A DNA stretch of 64,000 nucleotides, taken from the NCBI GenBank assembly GCA_023525715.1, contig CM042011.1:58260854-58324853 (forward strand). Direction: 5' to 3'. This document shows positions 49,757-63,074 of the stretch, piece after piece. Position numbers and translations under genes: made by a program. The stretch is from Cichorium intybus. Its lineage: Eukaryota > Streptophyta > Magnoliopsida > Asterales > Asteraceae. The notes beneath the pieces are model-generated. The model was not told the origin of the DNA and searched no databases. It worked only from the letters and a program-made list of their open reading frames with translations. Positions within the stretch are counted from its first letter, which is position 1. Each line of letters opens with the position of its first letter.

Positions 49757-52336
49757 ACTCTCCCTCACTTAACTGTATTTCGTCCTCGAAATCCGTGTCC
49801 GCATCCTCCTTCTTGTTTCCCCGACTTCACTCCTTACACGACGTTTCACAATTCTTTCACCAGTCAACCATTTCGAAATTCCTGACTCTAATTGTCCACT
49901 AAGGACACCTATGGCAGAACAATGCCTTAGAACTTAACCCATCATTCAACCACGTGATATACGAGAGAAATCTTAGACGGTTCTCAACCCATGCACGTCC
50001 TTCCTCCGAGCTGACAACCTTCCTATACGAAGTTCAAAGATTTGCGAAGCACGACATTGAAGAACGCAAACCCTCCATAGGAAATGTATCAAAAGCCACA
50101 ACTACTAAACCTGATAAACGTAAGAAATAGGCCCGCCCAACTCACCGACAATCCACTCAGCCATTAAAGATCGGATACCGCGGCGAATGCCTAACAACCA
50201 TTTCCCAAAACATGACCGAAAATCAACAATGTGCACCCTCGAATCCACGACGTCCTACCAACCTCTGACGATCGCCGCCAGAAACTTTCTACTGCCTTAA
50301 GGCTACCCCGTCCATCATACACCACTTAGGTAGAGACACGAGGTTATAAACCCATAAGAACTAAACACTTAGTTCCAACCACAGGTCTTACAGCCCACAA
50401 GCACTCTATCCAAGAGTATCCAAACAATAAAGACGCAAACACATGGTGTACAACCCATACATAACCCGTCGAGTTACTCCCGTACTACCGGTTTCCAAGG
50501 ACTCATAGGTTCCCCATTCCGTTCAGCTTGCATCTAAATTCACAGACTTTTCCCTGTTTCATCCTCTCAGGTTCTCCGCTCCGCGCAACTCACAGCTGGA
50601 CTCGCAGTAGTTCCCTGATTCATTCTGCCCCTCAGTCGCGAGAACTGATCAAGCGACTAAGGATAACACCTATCACATAACTATCAGCCCACATGCTACA
50701 CATGACCTTCCTAATCCGATTTCCTGACTCCTAGTCCTAGAACTAAACAACCAGCTGCAGAAAGAGAGGACATAAGCACAATCACTACAATAAAAAACCC
50801 AGACGACACCCCACGACGCCATTAGTCAACAAGTCGACTCACATATCCGCTCCATCTACACTTCGATCCCTCATTTCTCCCGTAATTCCAATCCCGGAGA
50901 GACTACCCCTTCGCCTGATGCCTGGTTCAAGATAACTAACATCCGCGTATACAACCCATGCTATCCCATCAAGACACCCCTTCCATACCCGACGATCAGG
51001 CTTAAACAGAAACCCAGCTGGTTAAAACCTCACCCGAGTCCTGAGTCGAATACCTAAACAACCTCTACCTCACTGCTCAAAACTCTTCAAATCCAGAACG
51101 ATCCTGACACTACCGTTCCATTCTCACATGAAATAACCCCATAGAGCTAAGCTTAGTATTCCCTCACTGAAGAAATTACGTTATCCCAATTTCCAGACGA
51201 ATATGCGTAGAAGTCCCTTTCCTCTGACGCAACCTTCTGGTTCTCCCCCACTTGGGTTCGAACCTACCAAACGCGTAACCGCTGATGCTGCCCACTCCAG
51301 AGCTAGAGTGTCCAACCACAACTTTCTCGTACGAAGCGTAGAACACGAGCAAGAGAGAAATCTGCCCGAATCTTCGTCTCATCCTCCAACCGATCCAGAA
51401 GGGTTGACAATACCGACTGCAGCCCTAAACACCTTCGACCGACCAAGATATCCAACTCCCACAATCATACTAAGACTGCTACTCTTGTAATGAAAAAGAC
51501 GAACTAACTACTCCCATACAAGACCAAAGACAACATTGCCTAAGTCCACACACCTTTAGGCAGACAAAACATTCGAGAAAACGGAAACATCACGAGGTCT
51601 GACCGGATCGACATCTGATACAGACGCCGACTTCATGCAGTAACTTTTCTACCTCATTGCTGGCCCTCGGGGCCCCATCCTATAACCAATGTCTAACAAA
51701 ATCCTTAGAACGACAGACACTGAAGCCAATACCGCTCCCCAGCACTACACCGACACTCGACTTCACTGCTTCCCTTGAAGTTAAAGCATCTACGCACACA
51801 ATCTCCACAGTGATGCAGGGCGATAAAGAGCCTAAACAAAGAGTCCATGCTTTACCCGATACGAAAAATCCCCACTCGATCTTCAAGGGAAACACCCAGA
51901 AAGCACAACACGCACCAAACGTCTCTATCATATTGCCACTTCTTGTCGCTACCGACCTGTTCCATTGCAAGACAGACAACGAAGTCTACCTATGTCGATT
52001 CTCGAATATAGGGGACTCTCACATGTTCTTACAACCCAACGAAATCGCAAAATGTCGAATTCTCGTCCGTATCCCAGCAGTTCTCCCCCACTTAGGGTTC
52101 AAACCGCTACCCGTTGCCCATGCAGCCACAATCACTCCTTTAGACAACACAGTCCTTGGCCTAACGCTACACCCATCCACGACAACCGATATCCCTTACC
52201 CTTCGAAAGTAGAATACGTTATTACTCGCTCCCAACACAAACAAAATAGAGCCAACAACAAAAGGAGTGACAAGAATATAACCATGAATACATACCGATA
52301 TCATCTGACGCGGTTCCTCCCTTCTACTATAAGCTT
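49757..52336 (-). other. gypsy derivative interior without pol
   Basis: No reverse transcriptase, RNase H or integrase motif is seen on the minus strand. The longest plus-strand open frame (51657-52340) has no family resemblance and is taken as chance. A phrase 'ttctcccccacttgggttcg' at 51240 recurs in variant form at 52080, an internal duplication. Confidence 0.5.
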
Positions 52337-52980
52337 CTAAGCCCTATCTTCCTCCCCCGGGTCTTCCATATTAACCTGATGAACTCCCATGCCTGTTGGA
52401 GTAACAGATCTCGGATCCTGACTAGCTTCCTTTGCCAATGTGGGACAACTGGCTCTAACATGGCCAATCTGATTACACAGAACGCAAATCCTCATATCTG
52501 GTTTACTGTCTCGACGGTAAGAATCTTCTATCTTTCTCGAACTTGCAACTTGAAATCTCTTCACCGACGACTGCACCTGCTGCTGAGTCTGTCTCTTCTA
52601 CCCCTGTCGGGCCTCGAACTCAGTGTCCCTCAACGTAGCTACATACTCCATCTCAGCAAAAGTCTGACGACTAGCAGCGGGTCATGAAATCGCTAATCAC
52701 CTTCCTCACCATGGCCTGGCATCGAGCCATCATTGCTTCCTCCTTCGTGGCGTGCCCCTCCTCTAACATCACTAGCATCTTCGTCTTGATCGAATCAATC
52801 ATAGGAGGGAGCATCTTGAACACAACCCTAGTCACCTCTGCAACGACTGATTCTCGAACATCCTAATCACCCAACACCGACCCATCTCGGCTATACGAGC
52901 TCGACCCGAGCCCCAAATTATCTCCCCTCAGATCAACCCTCCTGATTCTAAAACCAAGTAAAGAAACGGGTCCATTACAC
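52337..52980 (-). pseudogene. gypsy gag remnant with zinc knuckle
   Basis: On the minus strand the right part reads ESVVAEVTRVVFKMLPPMID and EEGHATKEEAMMARCQAM (N-terminal gag-like). After a deletion near 52683 it continues TFAEMEYVATLRDTEFEARQ, a stop, then QSSVKRFQVASSRK and the zinc knuckle CVLCNQIGHVRASC, ending at a stop at 52337. The capsid core is missing. The element therefore cannot make its own particle but may keep packaging signals. Confidence 0.7.
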
Positions 52981-53946
52981 CCGTGAGTACACTCTGCACA
53001 CATGATTCCCTCGTCTACAGACTCCTTAGGTCCCTCAAATATCCCTTCGTTCTAGATAAAAATCTTGTGCTTCTAATAGTACGAGCCTTTGTACTACCTT
53101 TCATACCTATTCATACTTGTTTTGAAGATCGTCCCAATTCCCTAAGTCGCCTCACTCCTTTCTAATGGGTATTCATATATCATTCATACGACCCCATACC
53201 AAAGTGCCTAACACTCCTCCTAGTCTACCTAGGATTCCACACCTCACCCGTACGGAAAGAACTTCCGTTCATGCTATCAGGTCACCTCGCAAATGCGTAA
53301 TTGTACGTAATAAAGAATATATAAACAATCGAATAAAGGACCCTACCTTAAAGCCACAAGCAAACAAGGAACAACCAGTAAGGTCGAATCAATAATTCTA
53401 AGGCTACCTGGTCCCACTACGTTCAACCTAAAGTAATCACTTAACTTCCTAACACTACAAGCATAGGTCCAAGTGGCACATAACAAACACACGTAACAAG
53501 CAACACATATCAAACAGCAAACAAGGCAAAAGCCATCCCTATGATCCATGCCAATTCTATCATGCAATTTCTGAGTGGATCCTTAGCCTACTTTTTATCA
53601 TACAACATAGCATCAACATATCATGTCATGGATATCTTGGGAATTAAACCACTTACTCAGGCTCCGGCCGACTGTACACATCACATCTCTTTCCTTTGAA
53701 AACCCATCTTACCCATTTAAAATCATAAGTCAGGTGTTCACACCATGTTTCAACCCCTAAGCAACAATCAAACAAGAACATGTAAAAGAGTTTTCCACAT
53801 GATATTCTACCTAACTCCGTTGAATTTTAATTAAAAATTGTTTTTCTTTTGATAATCATTTAAGAAAATCCTCAAATACTTAGTTTGAGTTTGGAATCAT
53901 ATTCCTGTTCATCCAAATCTCTCAAACCAAGGCTCTGATACCAACT
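52981..53946 (-). other. 5' leader of the gypsy derivative
   Basis: Between the gag remnant and the primer-binding site complement (ggctctgataccaact, 53931-53946). Only short open frames. Confidence 0.6.
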
Positions 53947-56024
53947 TGTAACGTCCTAAATTCCGTAATTAATTTTCGTTTGTAAAAGCGCTTCAAATAC
54001 ATAAAACGAGTTGGAAATAAAACCATTTGATCAAATTACGATAATTTAAAGTATCTAAACCGGGTTTATCAAAACAATTTCAAACATTATCTAGTGGAAC
54101 TGTGGAAGACTTGAGTACCAAAATATCAGATGCGATAAAGTCATGCCGTGCTCCAACCTCTAGCTTGCAAATACCTGGAAAACATTTAGTGTGAAAGAGT
54201 AAGCACAAAGCTTAGTGAGTTCCCTAAAATATCACACGATACATCCCATTCATACACATAAGCCATATACGACATATAGTAACGACCTGCCATGCATCGT
54301 CCTTCTATCATTCAACATGCTCGAGTGCCTAGAAGGACCTGCCATGCATCGTCCTTTATCATGCAGCACCTTCGTATTGGCCGGCATGACCGGTCATGCA
54401 TCGTGCTAGCTCGGGACCTGATGTAGTCCTAAACCAACAACAGCCTATCCCAATATTAACCAGACGCAATAATGAATCATACGACTGCACATAAGCACAT
54501 ACAGTCCTAAAATCAACATACACTCATTCTATTTTTTCCTACATCACTGTACTACCTACGCATGCAACTTCACACATAGTATAGTAAGGAGCCTCACCTG
54601 ATCCGTCAAGCTAAAAGCACTCCACGCGTATGTCCTCAAATCTCAACAACATGAACCTCCTAATAAGGATAAACTCCACTTAGCAAATCCTAAACCCCAA
54701 ACAGGATAAACCTCTAAAACCGGTTCCCCGAATCACCCAATATTGACAAAAAGTCAACTATCAAAGGTCAAAGTCAAAGCTCAATGCGAAAGCCAACCTT
54801 CACTTAGCACCGCTATCTCTAGCGTCGCTAAGTACAATGGTCGCAAAATCTATTTTTCAGAGATAGGTTTGCTATCCTCACAGATAGCAACGCTATATCT
54901 GATGTTCAACACAAAACTTTGTCCAGTTCTTAATACGATAAGCCAAGGTCTAATATCTTCCAGAACTTTTCGAAACAGTCAGTAGATCCATAAAAATGCA
55001 AACTTTCACGTCCAAACATGGCCATACATTTACATGATCGAGATCTAGGTCCAAAAAGAGAAAACCCCAAGCTTAAACAGTCACGGGAGCATGGCTTACT
55101 CCCAATACCAGTTCACAAGCTCCAAAGGAAGCTCTAGGGACATAAAGATCAAGCATTTATCACTCCAACCCATAAATAACACAACCAAGGGACCAAAAAC
55201 CCACCAAAAGCCTTCATAACTACTAGAACAACCTAAGAAACACAAAAAGGAAGAAGCTTTTGTTGGATTAGGTGTCTAAGCCACGACTTTATATTTATAT
55301 TTATTTTGTTAATTGAAGCAAAGTCCATTTGGGTTGCCCTCATAGCTGGAGGTTAGGATAGAGTTCAGTAGAGTAAAAGGTTGATTTATTAATTGTTTAA
55401 TAAATCAATAGAATTAATTAAATGGTTTATTAATATATTTAAGTGTTAATATATTAATTATAAACTATAATAATTAATTAAGATTTAATCTAGAATTAAT
55501 TGGATTTAACTTAGTGATTAAATTAATTAATTAAAAGTGTAGGGACTGGTTCTGTAATTATTCAATAGTTGAATATTGACTGGCCAGTGTACAAGGGTGG
55601 AAAGTGGCGAGTTTATGGTGTAGGCACCATAAATCTCGAAACCCTAATTAGGGTTTAGAGAAAGCCTTGCCCAATTGGTAAAAGGCTTACCAAAGATGGG
55701 CTCTAGGGTTTCAAGCTGTACCGCCTAAGATCTATAAATAGGGATCCCCTGGGAACCCTAATCCTGCGCCAATTTGACCTAAGACTACTCTGCTGGACTG
55801 TCTTCTCCATTGCTTGGGTGTGACACCATTTGAGGCAGGACATTTGTGCTGCTGGCTTCAAGAACAAGATCAAAAGGTTGGTTTTCTCAGTTTTGATCTT
55901 TAGAAATAATTGTTGGCCTTAGGATTTTAGTTTATTATATTCATAGAAGAAAACATAGATCTTTCTAGGGTTGCATGTGAACCATAAGAAATTATTTGTT
56001 CATTGTTTGCTAGAAAACCCTTCA

Positions 56025-57256
56025 GTGGTATCAAAGCTTAGGCTTGTTTTCTTGTAAATTTGATATAAACTGTTTGTATGATCATAAGGGTGAGCGAAAA
56101 TCATCCCTTGTGTGGCCAGGGTTTCATGTTGGCGGCTAGGGTTTGGAAACCCTAGCCTCCCCTTCCTTTTCTGTGAAATATTTGCTTGCCATGTATAGTT
56201 GGTTGTTATTTTTGGTAATTATTGGATAATTAAATAACTGGAACCCTTTCCCATGCTTGCTAGATTTCGAATTAAAGGGGAAGGTTAGGAAAATTAATTT
56301 GATTAATTTTGTGATTCCCTTATCCGATTTAATTAGTTTAATTAAATCGTTTAATTAAAAGACCAATTAAATCACTTAAAGATTTAATTTAAAATTTTCA
56401 AAAAATGCTCAATATTTGCGAAAATTATATTAAAATTAAATCTAAAATATTTTAATGAGATTAAAATATATCTTATATATTTATGATTAAAGGTTAATAT
56501 TTATATATAAGATTAAACTGGTTAGTCTTACCGTTAGTAGGCCTCATTCACAAAAATGTCGTATAAAGAGGGTATAAGGCGACTGCCTATAAAATGGCAG
56601 TCTAATGGGTATCCACTTTTACACACCTCTCTCCTGGTCAGTCGAGTGTCGTTAGCCGAACGGGTTTGATAGAACCGCTAAACCTCTTAAAAGTATAATG
56701 CTATAATTGAAAGTACTAGAACTTTGAACAAAACCCAATCTAGTTACTTTAGGTTAAAAAAAATGTGAATTGGTGCTAATCCAAGGAATTGCACATTGCA
56801 CCTTGTGGAACGTTGGTGGAGCGTGTGTGGTTTACCGGCACGCCAACTGGGGTCCGTAAAGAGTCGCAATGGGTTTCTCGATTTTGTCATTATTAACGGA
56901 GCGTGTGTGGTTAACCGACACGTTAATTAGAGATGACAATTGATTTCGAGAGTACCAAGCTAATTTGCATGGTTATTCACACCTGGTTTGTGATCCTCGG
57001 CATCCCAGTCACAAACAGTGGGGCACATCCGAGACTAAACATGCCATTTAATAGTTCAATGTGTCTCAACAGATCTAGGAATTTCATAAGATGAAATTGA
57101 TAAGTCTATTATCTACCTTAATGACCACTATGTTGTGATTATGGCATCCCTCTTCACACCATAGTTGGGGAATTTTGGTTCCTAGCCTTAATAAATAATA
57201 TATTGGGTAATTATTTAAAAGGATTAGTTAAACTAATAAAATTCTGTTTATTGTAG
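56025..57256 (+). other. 5' leader of the TR-GAG element
   Basis: Long untranslated leader with two copies of the palindromic motif 'gcgtgtgtggttaaccgaca' (56820, 56900). Probably carries packaging or dimerisation signals, by position. Confidence 0.5.
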
Positions 57257-58072
57257 ATGTCTGAATCAAGTGTCTATTCTCCTCCCTCTCCTCCTTCATC
57301 CATTTCCGAGAGCATCAGAAAGCACATGCTAAATATGGAAAGGCTGACTGGCCTTTACTGTAAGGAATGGCTTCGCAATTGGAGACGGGTTCTCGTCATT
57401 GATGGCAAGCTTCATCTCATCGAGTATCCGATCCCGGTTCCACCGGAACAAGTTATCATAAAGAGTTCTTATGATAAGCAAAACTTCTTAGTTGATGAAT
57501 CCGAAGAGATTCGTGACCTCATGCTATTGACCATTGACCCCGAGTTCCGCAAGGATTTTGAATCCTTGGGGCCATATGAGTTAATGCAATCAGTTGAGGA
57601 AAAGTTCCAAAAACCGGTTGAAGAGGAACAAGCTAGGATCTTCAAAAGACTTGCAGAGTGCAAGCTAAAAGAAGGAAGTAGCATTGATTCGCATGTTCTT
57701 CAGATTGAAGCTTACATAGGCGAATTGTACAAACTTGGTTATTCCATGAGTCAGGAGTCGAGTGTTAACACTCTACTCGCTTCACTGACCAGTAAGTACG
57801 ATATGTTCATTCAGACGTACAGAAGGGAAGACCAGAAAAAGACCTTACAGGAAATGCTTCCACTGTTGACTTTATACGAGTCACTCTTGGACAGGCATAG
57901 CTCCAATGGTTCAGCTACTTCTGGATTAAGTCCAGTGAAAAGATGCAGCAAGAAACGATCCAGATCATCTGGACATGTCTTAAACTGGGAATCCACAAAA
58001 TCGGATACAGTCGCGGAAAGATTGGAAGACGCTCCAAGGTCAAAATCTTTTGAAAGCTCAGGGAATCAGTAG
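57257..58072 (+). CDS. copia gag-like protein
   Basis: 271 residues, intact frame. N-terminus MSESSVYSPPSPPSS is followed by a helical gag region of the copia (Retrotran_gag / UBN2) type: EWLRNWRRVLVIDGK at about 39, DLMLLTIDPEFRKDFE at about 87, IFKRLAECKLKEGSSIDSH at about 128 and LTSKYDMFIQTYRR at about 177. The C-terminal part is basic (KRCSKKRSRSSGH) and has no CCHC zinc knuckle, so RNA binding may rely on the basic stretch or be lost. It is the only conserved gene of the element and would need protease, RT and integrase from an autonomous relative. The start is the first ATG after a long leader. Confidence 0.85.
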   Translation: MSESSVYSPPSPPSSISESIRKHMLNMERLTGLYCKEWLRNWRRVLVIDGKLHLIEYPIPVPPEQVIIKSSYDKQNFLVDESEEIRDLMLLTIDPEFRKDFESLGPYELMQSVEEKFQKPVEEEQARIFKRLAECKLKEGSSIDSHVLQIEAYIGELYKLGYSMSQESSVNTLLASLTSKYDMFIQTYRREDQKKTLQEMLPLLTLYESLLDRHSSNGSATSGLSPVKRCSKKRSRSSGHVLNWESTKSDTVAERLEDAPRSKSFESSGNQ

Positions 58073-61000
58073 GGTACGGGTCATTGGCGCATTGGAGCAC
58101 ATTTGGATTGGATTTCCGGCTCATGCGGTTTTGAAGTTTAGTTAAATATTGAAATATTGTTATTAGCTTTTCAGATACGTATGACATTGTCTATCATATA
58201 GTACATTGTTCAAGGATTTTGTTTTTTTAATAAAATTGTCGTTTAATTTCTTTTAACATCTGTTGTTTGAAATTATCCTTGAAATGTTGTATGATTCTGT
58301 TGAATGCATGATTGATGATAACTTGAATATTGAATGCATCCAAAGTGTTTGGATTTTAGGAATTGTGTCCCTTATGATTGTTAAGATAAATATTATAAGA
58401 ATCAATTCAACTAAAGGTCCAGTTGGACAAGACCTTGGAATCACTTGACTTAGAGTCGCTTGATGAGTTGAGTTCTTAATGTGTCAAGAAATGAATCAAC
58501 CAAAGATCCAGTTGGACAGGACTTTGGAATCATTTGACTTAGAGTCAGATGATGATTAAGTTCTTTATAAAGCACATGTGGCAAGAAATGAATCGCCCAA
58601 AGATCCAAAGGATGGGATTTTGGAATCAGCTGACTTAGAGTTAACTGACGATTGCAAGTCTTGAACAGAATTAACAAGTCATAAGTTTACATAGAGATGT
58701 AAAAGAGATTGAGATTAGGAGCAACGAACACATCAGTTGCTGTGTATTGCTCGAATCCTCAAATAGAACACAATTGGTTGTACTCCGTGATATTTGTCAA
58801 TCGGTATGACGAATATGGCTTCGCTTATCAGAATAAGTGATTGAATTGAAACCTTGAACAGTTCAAGGACTTCAAAGGAAGTACAAGACCCACGGAACCT
58901 GAGTGACAACATAAATTGGGAAAATGTTTCACAGTTTATTCCCTTCCAAGAACATTAATAGTTATAATGTGTCTTAGGGAGATGATGGAGCGTTGGTCGA
59001 AACAGTTCGATCCTCAATGTATGAGATACATTGTCAATTAGTTTCCGATACATTGAATACTAAACCAGTCAGACCATATTCCAACCACATCCTTCGACTA
59101 AGTAGGTTTTGCAGAGACTGTCTGAAATGTAAAGCTGGGATTGTCCCACTTGTACATTAAAAGTCCAGGGTCTTGTAGTGTTCGTCCGAACCACATGACT
59201 AGCCTGAACCTAATCAGAAATGTCGTTTCACTAGCTATCCCGCTGTACCTGGAAAAGAAAGAGCTCTTTTAGAAAAAACTCATGTTCTAAGGAAACAGTG
59301 GGAGTTGGGACAGTCCTGAATGAGTTCAGGATTAGCAAAGTGAAAGAACCTTTAGTCATCACTAGGCTTAGAGCAGAAATTAGATTTCGTTTTTTAATAT
59401 TGACATAATCTTCTCTTGACCAGTAGTATTGATCACCGTCATAAGTAATTATGATCGGGGAGACATACCGAATAGTGGTAAAACACTATAGTTGGTACGG
59501 ATTTACAATCCGACTACTTGGAAGCATTGGTGAGCCCGGTTGTTGCCAATTAAGAGAACCTTAGGACGAGACACAGTCTATGTGACATTTTGATTGATTT
59601 TACACCTGGTCTAAAAACCAATCGGAGTAATCGAATCATCAAAAGAAAGCAGTATAGACAGAAACGTACCTTCAGAACATCTGGTTGAGTGAGACGATAC
59701 CCAGAGTCAAGTAATTGATTCCGGGAGAAGCACTCTCAATAGAAGATGAAATCCGAAAGGATACTGCATAATGTAAGTCGTTAGTGGAGCGCGTGTGGAT
59801 CACCGACACACTAATGGGGACTCACAAAGAGTATGCCAGTATAAAGGTATGTGGGCCCGGGATTACGCCATGGGCATCTCGCAAGAAAGGGTATTCAGAT
59901 TCTCAAAATATGCCAAAGGATTGGATTTTGAGAAAGGGCTGAAAGATTTCCCTTAAAATGTCAGAAAGGTTTGGATTCTCAAAATGTGCCAAAAGTTCTG
60001 GATTTTGTGATTAATCCATAACCGTGTCAAAGCCAGTGGGAGTGTTGCTGTTATCTATCTCCATATGTGTGTTACATAATGTTTCTAGGAAACGTCTCTT
60101 TTCATTACAAAGTGTAATGACTTGGTGTTAAGAGACGGGTCGCTATGAAAGACTTAATAAATATACGGCATGCTCGGGTGGTTATAAACGTCTATGAGAT
60201 AGATCGAAACTCTGCCAAAATGAACTTGATGAGACTGAAGATGCATTGCCTAGGAAATAGTTTTCTATCACTGCAAAGTGTAATGATTTGGCATGAGAAA
60301 TACAAAGAAGGTGCAGCATACTCACATAATCCATAGACATCTATCAGATAGATGTTGTCATCAGTATAGACCTAGCCATAGTAAGCATGATCTTGATAAG
60401 ATTCAAGATGCATGGAAAAAAGTCTCCGAAAGGTTATAGTTATTAAAAGTCGTGACACAAGGATTATAAGTAATCCTAAGATTCCAAAAGGGTTTGGAAT
60501 AGGACTAGATCGTATCCAACAAGTTTCTTGGATCGATCAGAAGTGTCATGAACATGTCTTGATGACCTAATGCTTAGAGCATAGTGAGTCAGATTCAGGA
60601 TATGACCTGGCTGGGAATACTTAATGGATTTTGTACCTACATGAGAAATCATTGGAAAATGATTAGGGGTGAATGTTGATAACAATTTGAAAAGAGTTTT
60701 TAAAAATAAGGACTTAATGGTTAAAGAATTTTGTTGGCATTCCGATGGAGCACGTGTGGCTCACCGGTACATCGTAACACCTCGAAATAGTCTTAGGGTG
60801 CAGTCATATGGACTAAAGATCCCGAGAACCATGGAAAATCACAGTACATAGAATGGAGTTGTTAGTGAGAATGACGGTATGACCAAAATTGAAATATCAT
60901 CGGAAGGATATCCGATCGGATGAAGTGTATAAGTGTATAACATTTGAATACATGGAAAGAGTTAAAGGTGAAGTAGACATAGATACATAACACGAATTAA

Positions 61001-61858
61001 AAAGTTTAATAGGAATCTAGAAACCGATAATAGTTTTATGTAAAATCCAACTTGGTGATTACCTCGTATAGACTTGGTAATTAGGCAATAGCAGCCACCA
61101 GTCAGATTTTAAGTTTCGTCTTTGCATGTTTCACTTCCCGAATAATTTGATTATTCAAAAGTCCACAGTCGCTCATACTTTTCGGGAGTAAGTATGAACG
61201 AAGACTGTCGTGAATTGGTTTGTAGATTGTCTAAGGAGTTAGACATTGCAGTAAGACTGCTACAACGTTCATGAGTACTTAGAAATAGAGATTTGAGTAT
61301 TGGATAAACCCGCGCTCAATAGATTGCTTCATGGATTACATCACTAGCAATATTGAGACGATAATATCGTATGATCTTGAAGCGGAGACATATGAGTTGA
61401 AATTTACGAGTCGGTTGTGCATTGATAATGCGAAAACGCATCGGTAACTCGATGTTACAAAACGCATTGTTGTGTACGATTTGATAAGTAAAAGACACAA
61501 TCATATGAGTCGAAGCTTATTCGTTCCTTGACCCTGATGGGAAAACAGATATCTGTAGGCCGCTCGATGATTTTGAAGTTGACTAAAGTGCTGGCCAGCC
61601 TGGACTAAATTGATGTGTTCAATTAGAAGTCTGAAAGTCATAAGCAGAATCGGAAATCGGGAAACAGAGTATCGGACAGAGATTGATCTCAATCCATGTC
61701 TCATGTCTGAAAATATCTTGTTGGACGAAGGATTATATGATCACTTATCTATGGACAGAACTGACTGGGTCAGAGTTCGGCAGTAGTTTCTTGGAAGCTG
61801 CAGGTTGTTTATTAATCAGAAGATAAATTAAAGTCATAGACTTATCCAAGTGGGAGAC
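58073..61858 (+). other. non-coding 3' half of the TR-GAG element
   Basis: 3.8 kb without pol domains. Holds three ~90-bp repeats at 58400-58650 ('aaagatccagttggacagga' and 'gacttagagtc'), repeated 'ggattctcaaaatgtgccaa' phrases at 59890-60010, and two more copies of the palindromic motif (59784, 60744). Confidence 0.7.
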
Positions 61859-63074
61859 TGTTGGATTAGGTGTCTAAGCCATGACTTTATATTTATATTT
61901 ATCTTGTTAATTGAAGCAAAGTCCATTTGGGTTGCCTCATAGCTGGAGGTTAGGATAGAGTTCAGTAGAGTAAAAGGTTGATTTATTAATTGTTTAATAA
62001 ATCAATAGAATTAATTAAATGGGTTATTAATATATTTAAGTGTTAATATATTAATTAGAAACTATAATAATTAATTAAGATTTAATCTAGAATTAACTGG
62101 ATTTAATTTAGTGATTAAATTAATTAATTAAAAGTGCAGGGACTGGTTCTGTAATTATTCAATAGTTGAATATTGACTGGCCAATGTACAAGGGTGGAAA
62201 GTGTCGAGTTTATGGTGTGGGCACCATAAATCTCGAAACCCTAATTAGGGTTTAGAGAAAGCCTTGCCCAATTGGTAAAAGGCTTACCAAAGATGGGCTC
62301 TAGGGTTTCAAGCTGTACCACCTGAGATCTATAAATAGGGATCCCCTGGGAACCCTAATCCTGCGCCAATTTGGCCTAAGACTACTCTGCTGAACTGTCT
62401 TCTTCATTGCTTGGGTGTGACACCATTTGAGGCAGGACATTTGTGCTGCTGGCTTCAAGAACAAGATCAAAAGGTTGGTTTTCTCAGTTTTGATCTTTAG
62501 AAATAATTGTTGGCCTTAGGATTTTTAGTTTATTATCCTCATAGAAGAAAACATAGATCTTTCTAGGGTTGCATGTGAACCATAAGAAATTATTTGTTCA
62601 TTGTTTGCTAGAATACCCTTAAGCTTTTACTCACTAAGGTCCATAAAATGAAGCTCTTGCTGACCCAACCTTGAAAGAGACCACCATGCACCACTACACA
62701 ACCTCTTCTTCTTCAAGAAACCCTCTAAAAAGAGCTATGGAGCCAAAAACTCTCTGCCATCCCTCCAAGGATGGAATCAGAGCTTCTAGGGGTGAAATGG
62801 TGAAGAATGACGGCTACCTAGGGTTTTGAACCCTTAAATATGGCCAAAAACCAAAATCTAGGAGTTTGGTGCAAAGAGCGGCGGATAGCGTCACTATCCT
62901 ATAGATAGAGTCACTGTCCTAGATAATGATCATGTACGATCTGCACCCGCATAGCGTCGCTAAGCAATCCTTGATAGCATCACTATCTATAGAGATAGCA
63001 GTGTTATCTCCAATTTTCCTTAAACTTATTTCCTTTAAATTCAAACATGATCATTTCGGAAACATGTTATTACA

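Larger units (their letters stand above)
55261..62622 (+). mobile_element. gag-only copia element (TR-GAG type)
   Basis: LTRs 55261-56024 and 61859-62622, both 764 bp, begin TGTTGGATTAGGTGTCTAAG. GCTTT flanks both sides (55256-55260, 62623-62627). Primer-binding site TGGTATCAAAGCTTAGG at 56026, polypurine tract ccaagtgggagac ending 61858. One gag-like gene and no pol in 5.8 kb. By eye about 20 differences separate the LTRs. The 3' LTR end is AA instead of CA. Confidence 0.92.
39921..63074 (-). mobile_element. gypsy derivative with two interrupted LTRs
   Basis: Left LTR: 39921-40373 plus 48409-49756. Right LTR: 53947-55260 plus 62628-63074. Both begin TGTAAC on the plus strand and end in TTACA; AATCA/AATGA flank the whole (39916-39920, 63075-63079). 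Primer-binding site complement at 53931-53946 and polypurine tract complement at 49757-49775 set the minus orientation. Internal region 49757-53946 keeps only gag remnants. Each LTR was later hit by another element, which explains the span. Confidence 0.85.

Noticed and set aside
51657..52340. 227-residue plus-strand open frame in the gypsy derivative
   Set aside because: No recognisable domain. It lies antisense to the element and next to a degenerate gag; the low-stop composition of the C-rich strand explains it.
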